A stretch of 13,989 nt of DNA from positions 1-13,989 of the forward strand of contig JABDJR010000155.1 in NCBI GenBank assembly GCA_013003415.1. The letters are read 5' to 3'. Of this stretch, positions 6,667-13,751 are shown piece by piece. Positions within the stretch are counted from its first letter, which is position 1. Each line of letters starts with the position of its first letter. The translations under genes and the position numbers were made by a program. Origin of the DNA: Candidatus Eiseniibacteriota bacterium (lineage in GTDB: Bacteria; Eisenbacteria; RBG-16-71-46; JABDJR01). The notes beneath the pieces are model-generated. The model did not search any database. It was not told where the DNA came from and was given only the letters and a program-made list of their open reading frames with translations.

Positions 6667-7537
6667 AAAACTATTGCGCTTAGCGGAGGCGATCGCAGAA
6701 GGAACGGATGTCGACTGGGACACGGTTTCTGACGATGACGCCGAGACGCAAGATACGGTGAGTCGACTCAAGACCCTAGAAACCTTGATTCATGCCCATC
6801 GCGATCTCCCCGACACCGCTCCCGTGACGCAAAAGACATCTCCCACGTCCGACAATCTCCTCCAATGGGGACCACTCCTCATCAAGAAGAAGATTGGTCA
6901 GGGGCTCATGGGGGAGGTGTATGAGGCCCAAGATGCCGAGGCGGGGAAAACGGTTTCCTTGCTGTTGCGACGTCCCGACTGGCCCCTGGGGGAGACCGAA
7001 TCCGAGTGGTTCTTGAAAGAAATGAAGTCTCTTTCACTCATCGATCACCCCTCCCTAATTTCGATTGAAGGGTACGGCTTGCACGAAAACCGGGCCGGAA
7101 TTTGGGTCAATCCGATCACCAGCCCAAGCGTGGAAGAGGGTCTCGTTGTTCGCGGGGGCTTTACGGTCGGAGATTGCATTCACTTTGCTGAATGCATCCT
7201 CGGTGTTCTGATCGAGATGCATCAGGTGGGTTTGCTTCACCGCGATCTAAGCGCTCCCAAAATCTTTTGGACCGACGGCATGGAGCCTCAGTTTTTTGAT
7301 GTGGGGTCCGTACTCGATCGCCCCCCGGCATCGCTCACTAATCCGAGTCACCCGAGTGTTTCTCCAACCTCTGACTTGGAGATGCTGAGCCATCTTCTGG
7401 TGCACTTGCGAAAGAGTGTCAGGGGGAGAATCACCGAGCTTACCCCTTGCCTTGAAAGCCGCTACCAAGAACTCCAGTCCGGAAACAGCGAAGCCACTCG
7501 TGAAGATTGGGTCAATCGCATGGCCGAACTTCTGTAG
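6638..7537 (+). CDS. Kinase-fold protein, probable pseudokinase, partner of the ECF sigma factor
   Basis: A 299-residue soluble protein with no membrane segment. Residues 1-60 are an acidic helical segment; about 80-299 is a protein kinase fold. The glycine loop IGQGLMGEVYEA (86-97) is good, and an alpha-C glutamate (E128) and HRDL (201-204) are present. The beta-3 lysine of the VAIK motif is replaced by Leu109 (VSLLLRR). The catalytic-loop Asn of HRDLKPxN is Lys208 (HRDLSAPK), and DFG reads DVG (221-223). The Hanks kinase family requires the Lys and Asn for ordinary phosphotransfer, so this is probably an ATP-binding or allosteric pseudokinase. The start is ATG 6638, with GGAGG 7 bases upstream, inside the sigma-factor gene; this implies coupled translation. 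A role as a switch or anti-sigma factor is inference. Confidence 0.82.
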   Translation: MHRESDPKTEKLLRLAEAIAEGTDVDWDTVSDDDAETQDTVSRLKTLETLIHAHRDLPDTAPVTQKTSPTSDNLLQWGPLLIKKKIGQGLMGEVYEAQDAEAGKTVSLLLRRPDWPLGETESEWFLKEMKSLSLIDHPSLISIEGYGLHENRAGIWVNPITSPSVEEGLVVRGGFTVGDCIHFAECILGVLIEMHQVGLLHRDLSAPKIFWTDGMEPQFFDVGSVLDRPPASLTNPSHPSVSPTSDLEMLSHLLVHLRKSVRGRITELTPCLESRYQELQSGNSEATREDWVNRMAELL

Positions 7538-7565
7538 CTCCTCTTGCTTCCAGTCCCTCACTCAT

Positions 7566-7580
7566 CTCCCGTTTCGGGAG
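7566..7580. promoter_or_regulatory. Perfect 6-bp inverted repeat upstream of the sigma-54 promoter
   Basis: CTCCCG (7566-7571) and CGGGAG (7575-7580) flank TTT. The dyad sits about 75 bp upstream of the start expected from the -24/-12 promoter at 7624-7640, roughly where activators of sigma-54 bind. It has no T-tract, so it is a poor terminator. It could equally be an mRNA-end hairpin of the kinase-like gene, which stops at 7537. Confidence 0.3.
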
Positions 7581-7590
7581 TGCAGCGCTC

Positions 7591-7625
7591 CAAATCTCAA
7601 CGGAGATAATCCATTTGCGTTTTTT
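7591..7625 (+). terminator. Weak T-tailed hairpin after the pseudokinase gene
   Basis: CAAAT (7591-7595) pairs with ATTTG (7613-7617), with CTC/GAG (7596-7598, 7603-7605) inside, followed by CG and six Ts (7620-7625). An alternative fold is ATCTC/GAGAT with an AACG loop (7594-7607). The stem is short and AT-rich, so termination may be partial. The T-run also abuts the -24 box of the next promoter. Confidence 0.3.
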
Positions 7626-7640
7626 GGCACAATGGTTGCT
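7624..7640 (+). promoter_or_regulatory. Sigma-54 (-24/-12) promoter
   Basis: TTGGCAC (7624-7630) and TTGCT (7636-7640) reproduce the RpoN consensus TTGGCACG-N4-TTGCW with one change (A for G). The invariant GG (7626-7627) and GC (7638-7639) are exactly 10 bp apart. The start would be near 7651, about 43 nt before the acyltransferase ATG. The unit downstream includes rpoN itself, five genes from the published-type lpt/rpoN/PTS cluster and the acyltransferase. A sigma-54 promoter needs an enhancer-binding activator, and none is encoded in the window. Confidence 0.72.
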
Positions 7641-7667
7641 TGACTACCCCGGAATAACGCTGATAAC
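7640..7667 (+). promoter_or_regulatory. Candidate sigma-70 promoter overlapping the sigma-54 site
   Basis: TTGACT (7640-7645) and GATAAC (7662-7667) are separated by 16 bp. The -35 box starts on the last base of the -12 element, so the two polymerase forms could not bind together. This could give basal transcription when sigma-54 is not activated. Confidence 0.4.
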
Positions 7668-7693
7668 CTCTGGTAAGACAAGTGGTTATCAAT

Positions 7694-8569
7694 ATGAAGG
7701 GTAAGGAGTTAAGACGCAAAGTTCGAGGTGGTAGCGCCAGAGCGCTCCCCGTCCTATTGCGTTGTATGCCAGAACCGCTGGGTCGAGAGATCTGCGCGGG
7801 AATCGGTTGGATGGCCCACTGGTTAGTGGGCCGCGACCGGCGCCTGGCACGAAGAAATCTGGCTCTAGTCAATCAAGACTGGCCTAAAGACAAGGTGAAT
7901 CGGGAGGCTAAGGTGGTGTTTCAGGAGATTGGTCGTAATGCTTACGACTTTCTGCGCTATCCACGCCTTTCCCCAGAGCGCCGAAAGTCGCTGGTGGAGC
8001 TAGAGGGCAGGGAACACCTTGAGGCGGCTCGCCGTCAGGGAAAAGGGGCCATTCTTGCCACCGCCCATTGGGGCTCATGGGAAGTTCTGGCAGCGCATCT
8101 GAGCAGCGAAGGCTACTCCTTAAAATCCTTGGCCCGTCCCCTTCGTGAAGCTCGTCTTGAGCGCATGTTAAGCCAACACCGATCCGAAATGGGATCCACC
8201 ACCATCTCTTCGGAAGGCTCTCTGCTACCCGCGGTCCGTCACCTCAAACAAAACGGCATGCTCGGCGTCTTGGTGGACCAGCGCCTCAAGTCGGGTGGCG
8301 TATTTGTAGATTTTTTTGGGCAGAGAACTCGTGTGGCCGACGGCCCGGTTCGCTTAGCCCAACGCACCGAGGCGTGTATTGTTCCTCTTGGGATTTCCCG
8401 TCTGAAAGATCACCGTCATCGCATTGTGGTGCGCCCACCTATTCAAGTCGATGCATCGACCCCAACCGTGTCGATCACCCAGCATCTGATGCACGAGTTA
8501 GAATCTCTCATTCTTACCGCTCCCGAACAGTGGATTTGGATTCATCCACGCTGGGAAGAAGCCTCATGA
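7694..8569 (+). CDS. LpxL/HtrB-family lipid A late acyltransferase
   Basis: Members transfer a secondary acyl chain from acyl-ACP to Kdo-lipid A at the inner membrane. From ATG 7694 the protein has 291 residues (family about 300). The HX4E catalytic motif is His125-Glu130 in AHWGSWEVL, and VDQRLKSGGVFVDFFGQ with VADGPVRLAQRTEACIVPLGI matches the family's second conserved block. PEQWIWIHPRWEE is the expected C-terminus. A strong N-terminal membrane helix is not obvious. The start is uncertain: GTG 7682 is also in frame, and neither has a convincing ribosome-binding site. The stop overlaps lptC as ATGA. Which acyl position it serves (LpxL, LpxM or LpxP role) cannot be read from the sequence; its place among Kdo and lpt genes supports LPS over another acyl acceptor. 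Confidence 0.9.
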   Translation: MKGKELRRKVRGGSARALPVLLRCMPEPLGREICAGIGWMAHWLVGRDRRLARRNLALVNQDWPKDKVNREAKVVFQEIGRNAYDFLRYPRLSPERRKSLVELEGREHLEAARRQGKGAILATAHWGSWEVLAAHLSSEGYSLKSLARPLREARLERMLSQHRSEMGSTTISSEGSLLPAVRHLKQNGMLGVLVDQRLKSGGVFVDFFGQRTRVADGPVRLAQRTEACIVPLGISRLKDHRHRIVVRPPIQVDASTPTVSITQHLMHELESLILTAPEQWIWIHPRWEEAS

Positions 8570-9099
8570 ACCGGCGGCTTGTCTTTGCGTGTTTATTGTT
8601 GGTGGGCTGTGCGATCGAAACCCCCGTCGAAGAAACCGAACCCGTGGAACGACCGGATCGAGTGGTTCACGATTTCGAACTTAGAGAAACGCTCAACGCG
8701 AATCTCGACTGGGTTCTAAGGGCCAAGGAGGCTCGCTACTATCAAGAAGATGCCTTTAGCGAACTCGATGGGGTTCGGCTGGAGTTTTTCGACGCTGATG
8801 GAAGTACCACTTCCACCATGACCTCCGAGCGCGGCAAGGTTGAAGATGGATCCGGAGATATGATCGCGGAAGGTAACGTTATTCTCATCGCTTCTTCCGG
8901 AGATACGTTGACCCCGGAGCGAGTGCATTTCGAGAAGACGCGCGACCGCATTCGGGGGGATCAGGCGTTTCGTTTAGCCAAACCCGACCGTGTTCTTACT
9001 GGAATTGGATTCGATGCGGCTCCTGATCTGTCCGACTATGAAGTTAAGAAAAACGTTCGCATTCAGTTCCGCGATGGGGTCCAAGGAGACGACCTTTGA
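8566..9099 (+). CDS. lptC: LptC-family LPS transport protein, predicted lipoprotein
   Basis: LptC links the LptB2FG transporter to the periplasmic bridge that carries LPS outward. The 177-residue protein (E. coli 191) is recognised by its pattern and context rather than strong motifs: WVLRAKEARYYQ, GVRLEFFDADG, LTPERVHFEKTRDRI and a series of short beta strands typical of the LptA/LptC jellyroll. The N-terminus is a short hydrophobic stretch ending in a lipobox LVGC (12-15), predicting lipidation on Cys15 instead of the single membrane helix of E. coli LptC. The start is ATG 8566, overlapping the acyltransferase stop. The stop overlaps the lptB start by 4 bp. No lptA lies between it and lptB, where E. 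coli has one. Confidence 0.8.
   Translation: MNRRLVFACLLLVGCAIETPVEETEPVERPDRVVHDFELRETLNANLDWVLRAKEARYYQEDAFSELDGVRLEFFDADGSTTSTMTSERGKVEDGSGDMIAEGNVILIASSGDTLTPERVHFEKTRDRIRGDQAFRLAKPDRVLTGIGFDAAPDLSDYEVKKNVRIQFRDGVQGDDL
9083..9088 (+). promoter_or_regulatory. Ribosome-binding site deciding the lptB TTG start
   Basis: AAGGAG lies 7 bases before TTG 9096, inside the end of lptC. It supports the non-ATG start and an overlap of the two genes. Confidence 0.65.
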
Positions 9100-9845
9100 G
9101 TACCCAAACCGCAATCCAAAGCACGGACGCTCTCCGCGCCGAAAACTTAGAGCGGTACTATGGCAAACTTCATGTGGTGAAGGGTGTTTCGGTCGAGGTG
9201 AATCCGGGAGAGGTGGTTGGTCTTCTCGGTCCTAACGGTGCCGGCAAAACCACCACGTTCTATATGATCGTGGGCTTTCTAAAAGCAAACAGCGGAAGTA
9301 TCTATCTGGGTGAGCGCAACATTACGCGCATGGCGATGTACCAGCGAGCGCGACTCGGAATGGGCTATCTGCCCCAGGACGCATCGGTTTTTCGGAAGCT
9401 CTCGGTACGCGAAAACATCATGGCCATCCTTCAAACTTTGGGCATTCCAAAGAAGGAACAGGTGGCTCGCTTAGACCGGCTACTTGCCGAGCTAGACATC
9501 GCGAAACTCGCTGATAGGAAAGGATATAACCTCTCCGGAGGCGAGCGTCGTCGCGTCGAAATCACCCGTGCTCTCGTAACCGAACCCAAGTTTCTTCTGT
9601 TGGACGAACCCTTCGTGGGAATCGATCCCATTGCCGTCGCCGAGATCCAAGAGATCATTCTTCGTCTCAAGGAACGCGGATTGGGCATCCTCATTACCGA
9701 TCATAGTGTTAGAGAGACCCTACGAACCACAGATCGTGCCTATATTCTGTTCGAAGGAAAAATCATCCTTTCGGGTACCTCCGAAGAGTTAGCCGAAAAC
9801 CCAATGGCTCGCAAAGTCTATTTGGGTGAGCGCTTCCAGCTGTAG
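9096..9845 (+). CDS. lptB: LPS export ABC transporter ATPase
   Basis: LptB is the cytoplasmic ATPase that powers LPS extraction from the inner membrane with LptF and LptG. The 249 residues show Walker A GPNGAGKT (45-52), the Q-loop Gln94 in YLPQDASVF, the signature LSGGERRRVEI (146-156), Walker B FLLLDEP (166-172, Asp170/Glu171) and His203 in the switch ITDHSVRET. YLPQ, LSGGERRRVEI and FVGIDPIAV are typical of LptB among ABC ATPases. The start is TTG 9096 with AAGGAG upstream; this fits the family N-terminus (LRAENLERYYGK). It sits between lptC and rpoN as in many Gram-negatives. lptF and lptG are not in the window. Confidence 0.96.
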   Translation: MSTQTAIQSTDALRAENLERYYGKLHVVKGVSVEVNPGEVVGLLGPNGAGKTTTFYMIVGFLKANSGSIYLGERNITRMAMYQRARLGMGYLPQDASVFRKLSVRENIMAILQTLGIPKKEQVARLDRLLAELDIAKLADRKGYNLSGGERRRVEITRALVTEPKFLLLDEPFVGIDPIAVAEIQEIILRLKERGLGILITDHSVRETLRTTDRAYILFEGKIILSGTSEELAENPMARKVYLGERFQL

Positions 9846-9861
9846 CTAAGGGAAAATCGTC

Positions 9862-11277
9862 ATGGACATGAAACAAAGCCTGCGACTAACACAAAAGCAG
9901 CAGCTCATCATGACCATGCGCTTGCGCCAGGCGCTCAAGCTTTTGACCCTCCCCACTTTGGAACTTCAGGAGGAGTTGAAATCGGAACTCGAAACCAACC
10001 CGCTCTTGGAAGAGGCGGAGGAGGTCCAAGAGTCACAGAGTTCTCCCGACCAGGAGTCCAACGGGGACGGCGAGGCGGCTGACGGCGATAAGAACGAAGC
10101 CAGCCTCGACAACGAAGTCGATTGGGAAAGCTTTCTTGCAGACGCTAGCGACTCCGGAACCGCTCCGGCAACGGAACGACGCGAAGAGCAGTACGAACGC
10201 GTCAACGTCGCGCCGGTTTCGCTCCACGACGTTCTCGAGGGACAAATCGCTCTGAAGCGGTTGGGTGATGAAGACAAGATGGTCATGGAATTCATCTTGG
10301 GTTCCCTCGACGAAAAGGGCTACCTGACACTCTCCAACGAAGAAATTGTCCAACACACCGGGAGCGAGCTAGAACGCGTGGCTCGTCTCGTCAACGTTTT
10401 GCAAGAGTGTGACCCGGCAGGAGTAGGGGCCCGCGACCTCCAAGATTGTCTCCTGATTCAGCTTCGCAATCGGGGTGAAAAGGGGACCTTGGCCTACGAG
10501 GTGATCGAGGGGTTTTGGGACAAACTCAAGCACCGCAAGCTGGTTGAGATCGCGCGGGCGCTTAAGGTTCCAGTCGGAGACATTCAAGGCGCTCTCGACG
10601 AGATTTCCCACCTGAGTCCCAGTCCTGGTGGTCAAGTTGAAGGCGACTCCGCTCGCTACGTGTATCCCGATCTTGTTGTCGAGCGCGTGGGGGAAGACTA
10701 CGTCGTGTACCTCAACGATCGAAACGTTCCACGCCTGCGCATCAATCGAGCCTATGGCGAGGTTTTGATGGGTAAGAGCGACGAAAAAACCAAAGACTTT
10801 GTGAAGAACAAGCTCAAATCTGCCCAATGGATCGTACAAACCATCGAACAGAGACGTCGGACCATGGTCAAGGTGATGCAGAAAATCGTCGAGAAGCAGC
10901 GAGGCTTCTTCGACCATGGGGTTTTGCATCTTAAGCCTCTGACCCTCCAAGATGTCGCGTCCGAGATTGGTATGCACGAATCCACCGTTAGTCGAGTTAC
11001 CAATGGCAAGTATGTTCAAACCCCGCGGGGGGTCTTTGAATTGAAATTCTTCTTCTCCAGTGGCTTGGGCACCGCTGAGGGGGCAGATATTTCTTCAAAG
11101 GCAGCCAAAGAGAAGATTTCGCGCTTGGTCGACGGAGAACCGAAGGCCAAACCGCTGTCAGATCAGAAATTGGCTGATATCCTTAAGGCCGAAGGAATTG
11201 ATATTGCTCGCCGGACGGTAGCTAAGTATCGTGAGCAACTGGGGATCCCCAGTGCTCGAATGAGAAAAAGACATTAG
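9862..11277 (+). CDS. rpoN: RNA polymerase sigma-54 factor
   Basis: RpoN directs core RNA polymerase to -24/-12 promoters and needs an AAA+ activator. The 471 residues include the glutamine/leucine-rich region I (1-50: SLRLTQKQQ, LRQALKLLTLPTLELQEEL), an acidic region II (51-110), and a core-binding domain. The helix-turn-helix TLQDVASEIGMHESTVSRVTNGK spans 361-383 and the RpoN box ARRTVAKYRE is at 449-458, identical to the family signature. The start is ATG 9862 with AAGGGA 8 bases upstream; ATG 9868 is the alternative. It lies 16 bp after lptB and 29 bp before hpf. A sigma-54 promoter at 7624-7640 drives the unit it belongs to, so it may regulate itself. Confidence 0.98.
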   Translation: MDMKQSLRLTQKQQLIMTMRLRQALKLLTLPTLELQEELKSELETNPLLEEAEEVQESQSSPDQESNGDGEAADGDKNEASLDNEVDWESFLADASDSGTAPATERREEQYERVNVAPVSLHDVLEGQIALKRLGDEDKMVMEFILGSLDEKGYLTLSNEEIVQHTGSELERVARLVNVLQECDPAGVGARDLQDCLLIQLRNRGEKGTLAYEVIEGFWDKLKHRKLVEIARALKVPVGDIQGALDEISHLSPSPGGQVEGDSARYVYPDLVVERVGEDYVVYLNDRNVPRLRINRAYGEVLMGKSDEKTKDFVKNKLKSAQWIVQTIEQRRRTMVKVMQKIVEKQRGFFDHGVLHLKPLTLQDVASEIGMHESTVSRVTNGKYVQTPRGVFELKFFFSSGLGTAEGADISSKAAKEKISRLVDGEPKAKPLSDQKLADILKAEGIDIARRTVAKYREQLGIPSARMRKRH

Positions 11278-11306
11278 CCGACCTAGTTCATCCAAGGAGG
11301 TAAGTC

Positions 11307-11879
11307 ATGCGCGTGGAAATCACCAGCCGTCATTGTGATATTCCGGAGAACCTCAAGGAGCGCGTTGAAACTCGAGTGCAAAAGATTCTTCGCTACGATG
11401 ACCGCATTCAAGAAGCGAGAGTCGTCGTCAATTTTGAGAGAAATCGATTCAACGCAGAAGCAACAGTTAAATCCAACGGCGCCTTTTTGGTAAGCCACGC
11501 TGAAGAAGACACCGACAAGAACGCTCTTGAACAAGTTCTTGATCGTCTAGAAAAACAAGTTCGACGTCACCACGATCGCGTTGTAAAAGGGCGCAAGAAG
11601 GGTGGGTCACTTGCCAGCGCAAGCATTGAGGCCATGCCTCAGGTTGGTGAGGTAGTCGAAGAAAAGTTTGAGAACGTCTTCGACGAGAGCGACTATGAGG
11701 GTCTGGTAGCAGAAGATCCCGGAGATTTTGGAGTTGCCATGGCCATTCCCGAAGCCTTGGCCATGTTGCGGGCTTCGAGCCGAGACTGTCTTGGCTTTAC
11801 GAATGCCGACAACGATCACAAGACACTGCTTTACAAACGACGCGATGGAAATTTCGGCGTGGTCGAGGTTGAGCCCTAA
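11307..11879 (+). CDS. hpf: Ribosome hibernation-promoting factor, long form
   Basis: HPF silences ribosomes in slow-growing or starved cells. Residues 1-95 are the S30AE domain (MRVEITSRHCDIPENLKERV, VNFERNRFNAEATV, DTDKNALEQVLDRLEKQVRRH). After a linker, residues about 141-190 match the C-terminal dimerisation domain of long HPFs, ending in LLYKRRDGNFGVVE. At 190 residues it is the long type, which dimerises two 70S ribosomes directly, unlike the short E. coli protein (95 residues) that works with RMF. The C-terminal domain is somewhat diverged (SSRDCLGFTNADNDH). A perfect AAGGAGG (11294-11300) precedes ATG 11307. Its place between rpoN and the PTS genes is the conserved one. Confidence 0.94.
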   Translation: MRVEITSRHCDIPENLKERVETRVQKILRYDDRIQEARVVVNFERNRFNAEATVKSNGAFLVSHAEEDTDKNALEQVLDRLEKQVRRHHDRVVKGRKKGGSLASASIEAMPQVGEVVEEKFENVFDESDYEGLVAEDPGDFGVAMAIPEALAMLRASSRDCLGFTNADNDHKTLLYKRRDGNFGVVEVEP

Positions 11880-11882
11880 GGC

Positions 11883-12851
11883 ATGAATCAAATTACGGTT
11901 AGCCGTCTTTTTGAAGAAAAAAGAGATGCTTTCGAGCTGGAACCCCTCACCTCATCGCTAGATTCGCTGGTTCCGATTACGGTCAGTGATATCAACCGTC
12001 CCGGGCTAGCCATGGCGGGGTATGTGGGGAATTTCCTAAGCGAGCGGGTTCAGGTTATCGGCGAGACCGAAGTTGGACTCTTGGCCTCCTACGGTGAGGC
12101 CCAGCGCGAAGAAGCGCTAGACCGAGTGTTCCAGTTTCAGGTTCCCTGCATCATTGTGTGTAAGAACCTTGCAGTGCCCGATAGCCTGCTTGCCCGCGCA
12201 GAGGCGAAGAACATCCCTGTTCTCGTGAGCCCCATGTCTACCACGCCCTTTATTCATGAGTTAACCGCGTATCTGGACGACCTGTTTGCGCCCATCATGA
12301 CCTCTCACGGATCTCTCGTTGATGTATACGGAGTGGGTCTGTTGTTTACAGGGCGAAGCGGGATCGGTAAGTCCGAGATTGCTCTCGATCTTGTCGAACG
12401 CGGTCATCGTCTTGTCACCGATGATGTGGTCACAGTGAAGAAGCGCCATGAGAATGTCCTCATTGGGTCCGCAAACAGAGTCTTGGGTCACCATGTTGAG
12501 ATCCGGGGTGTAGGTATCATCGACCTCCAGAAGGTGTACGGCATTCGGGCGATTCGTTTTCAAAAGCGAATTGAAGTTGAAGTGCATCTTGAAGACTGGG
12601 ATCACGACCAGAATTACGAACGGACCGGACTTGAAGACCGGCTCACGGAAAAGTTGGGAGTTCCGATTCCTGTGGTCACGGTGCCCGTTTTCCCAGGAAA
12701 GAACATTACGGTCATTGCGGAAACGATTGCCTTGAACTATTTGGTCAAGGCTTACGGGTTCGATGCTGCCCGTGAGTTTGATCAAAAGCTCAAAGAAATC
12801 ATGGTTCAAAACTCCAAGCTGAAAAGCTTAGCCAGGGATGATCTCGAGTGA
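11883..12851 (+). CDS. hprK: HPr kinase/phosphorylase
   Basis: HprK phosphorylates and dephosphorylates a serine of the PTS carrier HPr in response to metabolites. The 322 residues have an N-terminal domain (1-130) and a P-loop catalytic domain with Walker A GRSGIGKS (157-164), a conserved His142 (TSHGSLVDVYG), HRLVTDD (175-181) and the family signature EIRGVGIIDL (206-215) followed by VYGIRAI. The C-terminal PVFPGKN corresponds to the PVRPGRN motif. The start is ATG 11883, three bases after hpf, with only a weak ribosome-binding site. It overlaps the EIIA gene as GTGA. No HPr, EI or RapZ gene is visible; HPr and EI are probably nearby. Confidence 0.96.
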   Translation: MNQITVSRLFEEKRDAFELEPLTSSLDSLVPITVSDINRPGLAMAGYVGNFLSERVQVIGETEVGLLASYGEAQREEALDRVFQFQVPCIIVCKNLAVPDSLLARAEAKNIPVLVSPMSTTPFIHELTAYLDDLFAPIMTSHGSLVDVYGVGLLFTGRSGIGKSEIALDLVERGHRLVTDDVVTVKKRHENVLIGSANRVLGHHVEIRGVGIIDLQKVYGIRAIRFQKRIEVEVHLEDWDHDQNYERTGLEDRLTEKLGVPIPVVTVPVFPGKNITVIAETIALNYLVKAYGFDAAREFDQKLKEIMVQNSKLKSLARDDLE

Positions 12852-13252
12852 GTGCGCCAGTCCCCGTTTTGCTGCTTACCCATCCCGGTTTCGGCGAGGG
12901 TCTTCTTGAGGCCGCGAAAGTGATTACCGACGATATCTCCGGAATCGATGTGCTGACCAATCATCAACTGAGCCCGGATGAACTTGAACAGAAACTCGAC
13001 ACCTGGTTCGATCAGCATGAGGGTGACGTTTTGGTGCTCACCGATCTTACTTTTGGTTCTTGTTGTCAGTCTGCACGCCGGGTTTCCCGAGGTCGACAGA
13101 ACGTGGGTATTGTTTCCGGCATCAATCTCCCAATGCTTCTCGCCGTTGTTCAGTCGCACTCGCAATCGAGCTTGGCCGAATTGTTAGATCACTTGGCCAC
13201 CCGTGGGCGGGGAAGTGTAGAAACATTCCTCGGCGGCGCTTCGGGTGAGTGA
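12848..13252 (+). CDS. PTS mannose-family EIIA component
   Basis: The 134-residue protein has the fold and markers of the mannose/sorbose-family IIA domain. The predicted phospho-acceptor is His12 in LLTHPGFGEGLLEAA, the conserved Asp66 is in VLTDLTFGS, and VSGINLPML (89-97) is typical. The loop after Asp66 reads LTFGSCCQSA instead of the common LFGGTP or LFGGSP, so it is a diverged member. It receives phosphate from HPr and passes it to an EIIB. The start is GTG 12848, overlapping the hprK stop. Stand-alone EIIA genes beside hprK and rpoN usually act in regulation rather than sugar uptake; that role here is inference. Confidence 0.88.
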   Translation: MSAPVPVLLLTHPGFGEGLLEAAKVITDDISGIDVLTNHQLSPDELEQKLDTWFDQHEGDVLVLTDLTFGSCCQSARRVSRGRQNVGIVSGINLPMLLAVVQSHSQSSLAELLDHLATRGRGSVETFLGGASGE

Positions 13253-13751
13253 GATCTTCACCCGCTTCGACGAACGTTTGATTCACGGGCAGGTCATGGT
13301 CGCCTGGCAGCCTTATCTCCAGTTTCGTGAAATCCGAATTGTCGATGAAGAACTGGCTCAAGATGATTGGGAGCAGGAACTACTTCAAGGAGCCTCCGGG
13401 GGAGTCCCCGTACTGTTTTCTGGCGCCGAGGGTGCGAAGAAGTGGTACGACGAAGCTTCCCCAAACCTGTTGGTACTGATACGCTCCTTCGATTCTTTGC
13501 GTGCGTTAAAGCGGAGCGGAGCCAATCTGCAACAACTCAATCTTGGCGGTGTGCACTATCGCAAAGATCGCCGACGCATCTTAAATTACCTTTTCGTTTC
13601 TGCGGATGAGCTTGAAGTTCTCAGAGAGTTAGTCGCTTCGGACGTAACTGTCGAGGCGAGAGACGTGCCGCAGAGCGATGCCATCAACTTGAATCAACTT
13701 TTTGCTGAGGGACGCCTTGAATTCGATAACCTTCCTGATCGCTCTTCATAA
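13245..13751 (+). CDS. PTS mannose-family EIIB component
   Basis: The 168-residue protein matches the mannose/fructose/sorbose-family IIB domain (about 160 residues). FTRFDERLIHGQVMVAW carries the phospho-acceptor His14, and NLLVLIRSFDSLRALKRSG, LNLGGVHYRKDRR and LFVSADELEVLRELV follow in the family order. The start is GTG 13245, overlapping the EIIA end by 8 bp; the protein then begins just before the RFDERLIHGQV strand as expected. The membrane IIC and IID parts are not seen, and the next gene is a glycosidase overlapping by 35 bp. Without IIC/IID this may be a regulatory branch, or the permease may lie outside the window. Confidence 0.9.
   Translation: MSEIFTRFDERLIHGQVMVAWQPYLQFREIRIVDEELAQDDWEQELLQGASGGVPVLFSGAEGAKKWYDEASPNLLVLIRSFDSLRALKRSGANLQQLNLGGVHYRKDRRRILNYLFVSADELEVLRELVASDVTVEARDVPQSDAINLNQLFAEGRLEFDNLPDRSS

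Noticed and set aside
8374..8565. In-frame upstream extension of lptC
   Set aside because: It is within the acyltransferase gene and would bury the lipoprotein signal; ATG 8566 gives a proper signal peptide and an ATGA overlap.
10369..11019. 216-codon open frame antisense to rpoN
   Set aside because: It is a shadow of rpoN codon usage. It has no family similarity and no ribosome-binding site that fits a real gene.
11307..11879. Possibility that the long hpf is a fusion with a PtsN-like domain
   Set aside because: The C-terminal block ending in YKRRDGNFGVVE matches the long-HPF dimerisation domain, and no EIIA-Ntr motif is present.
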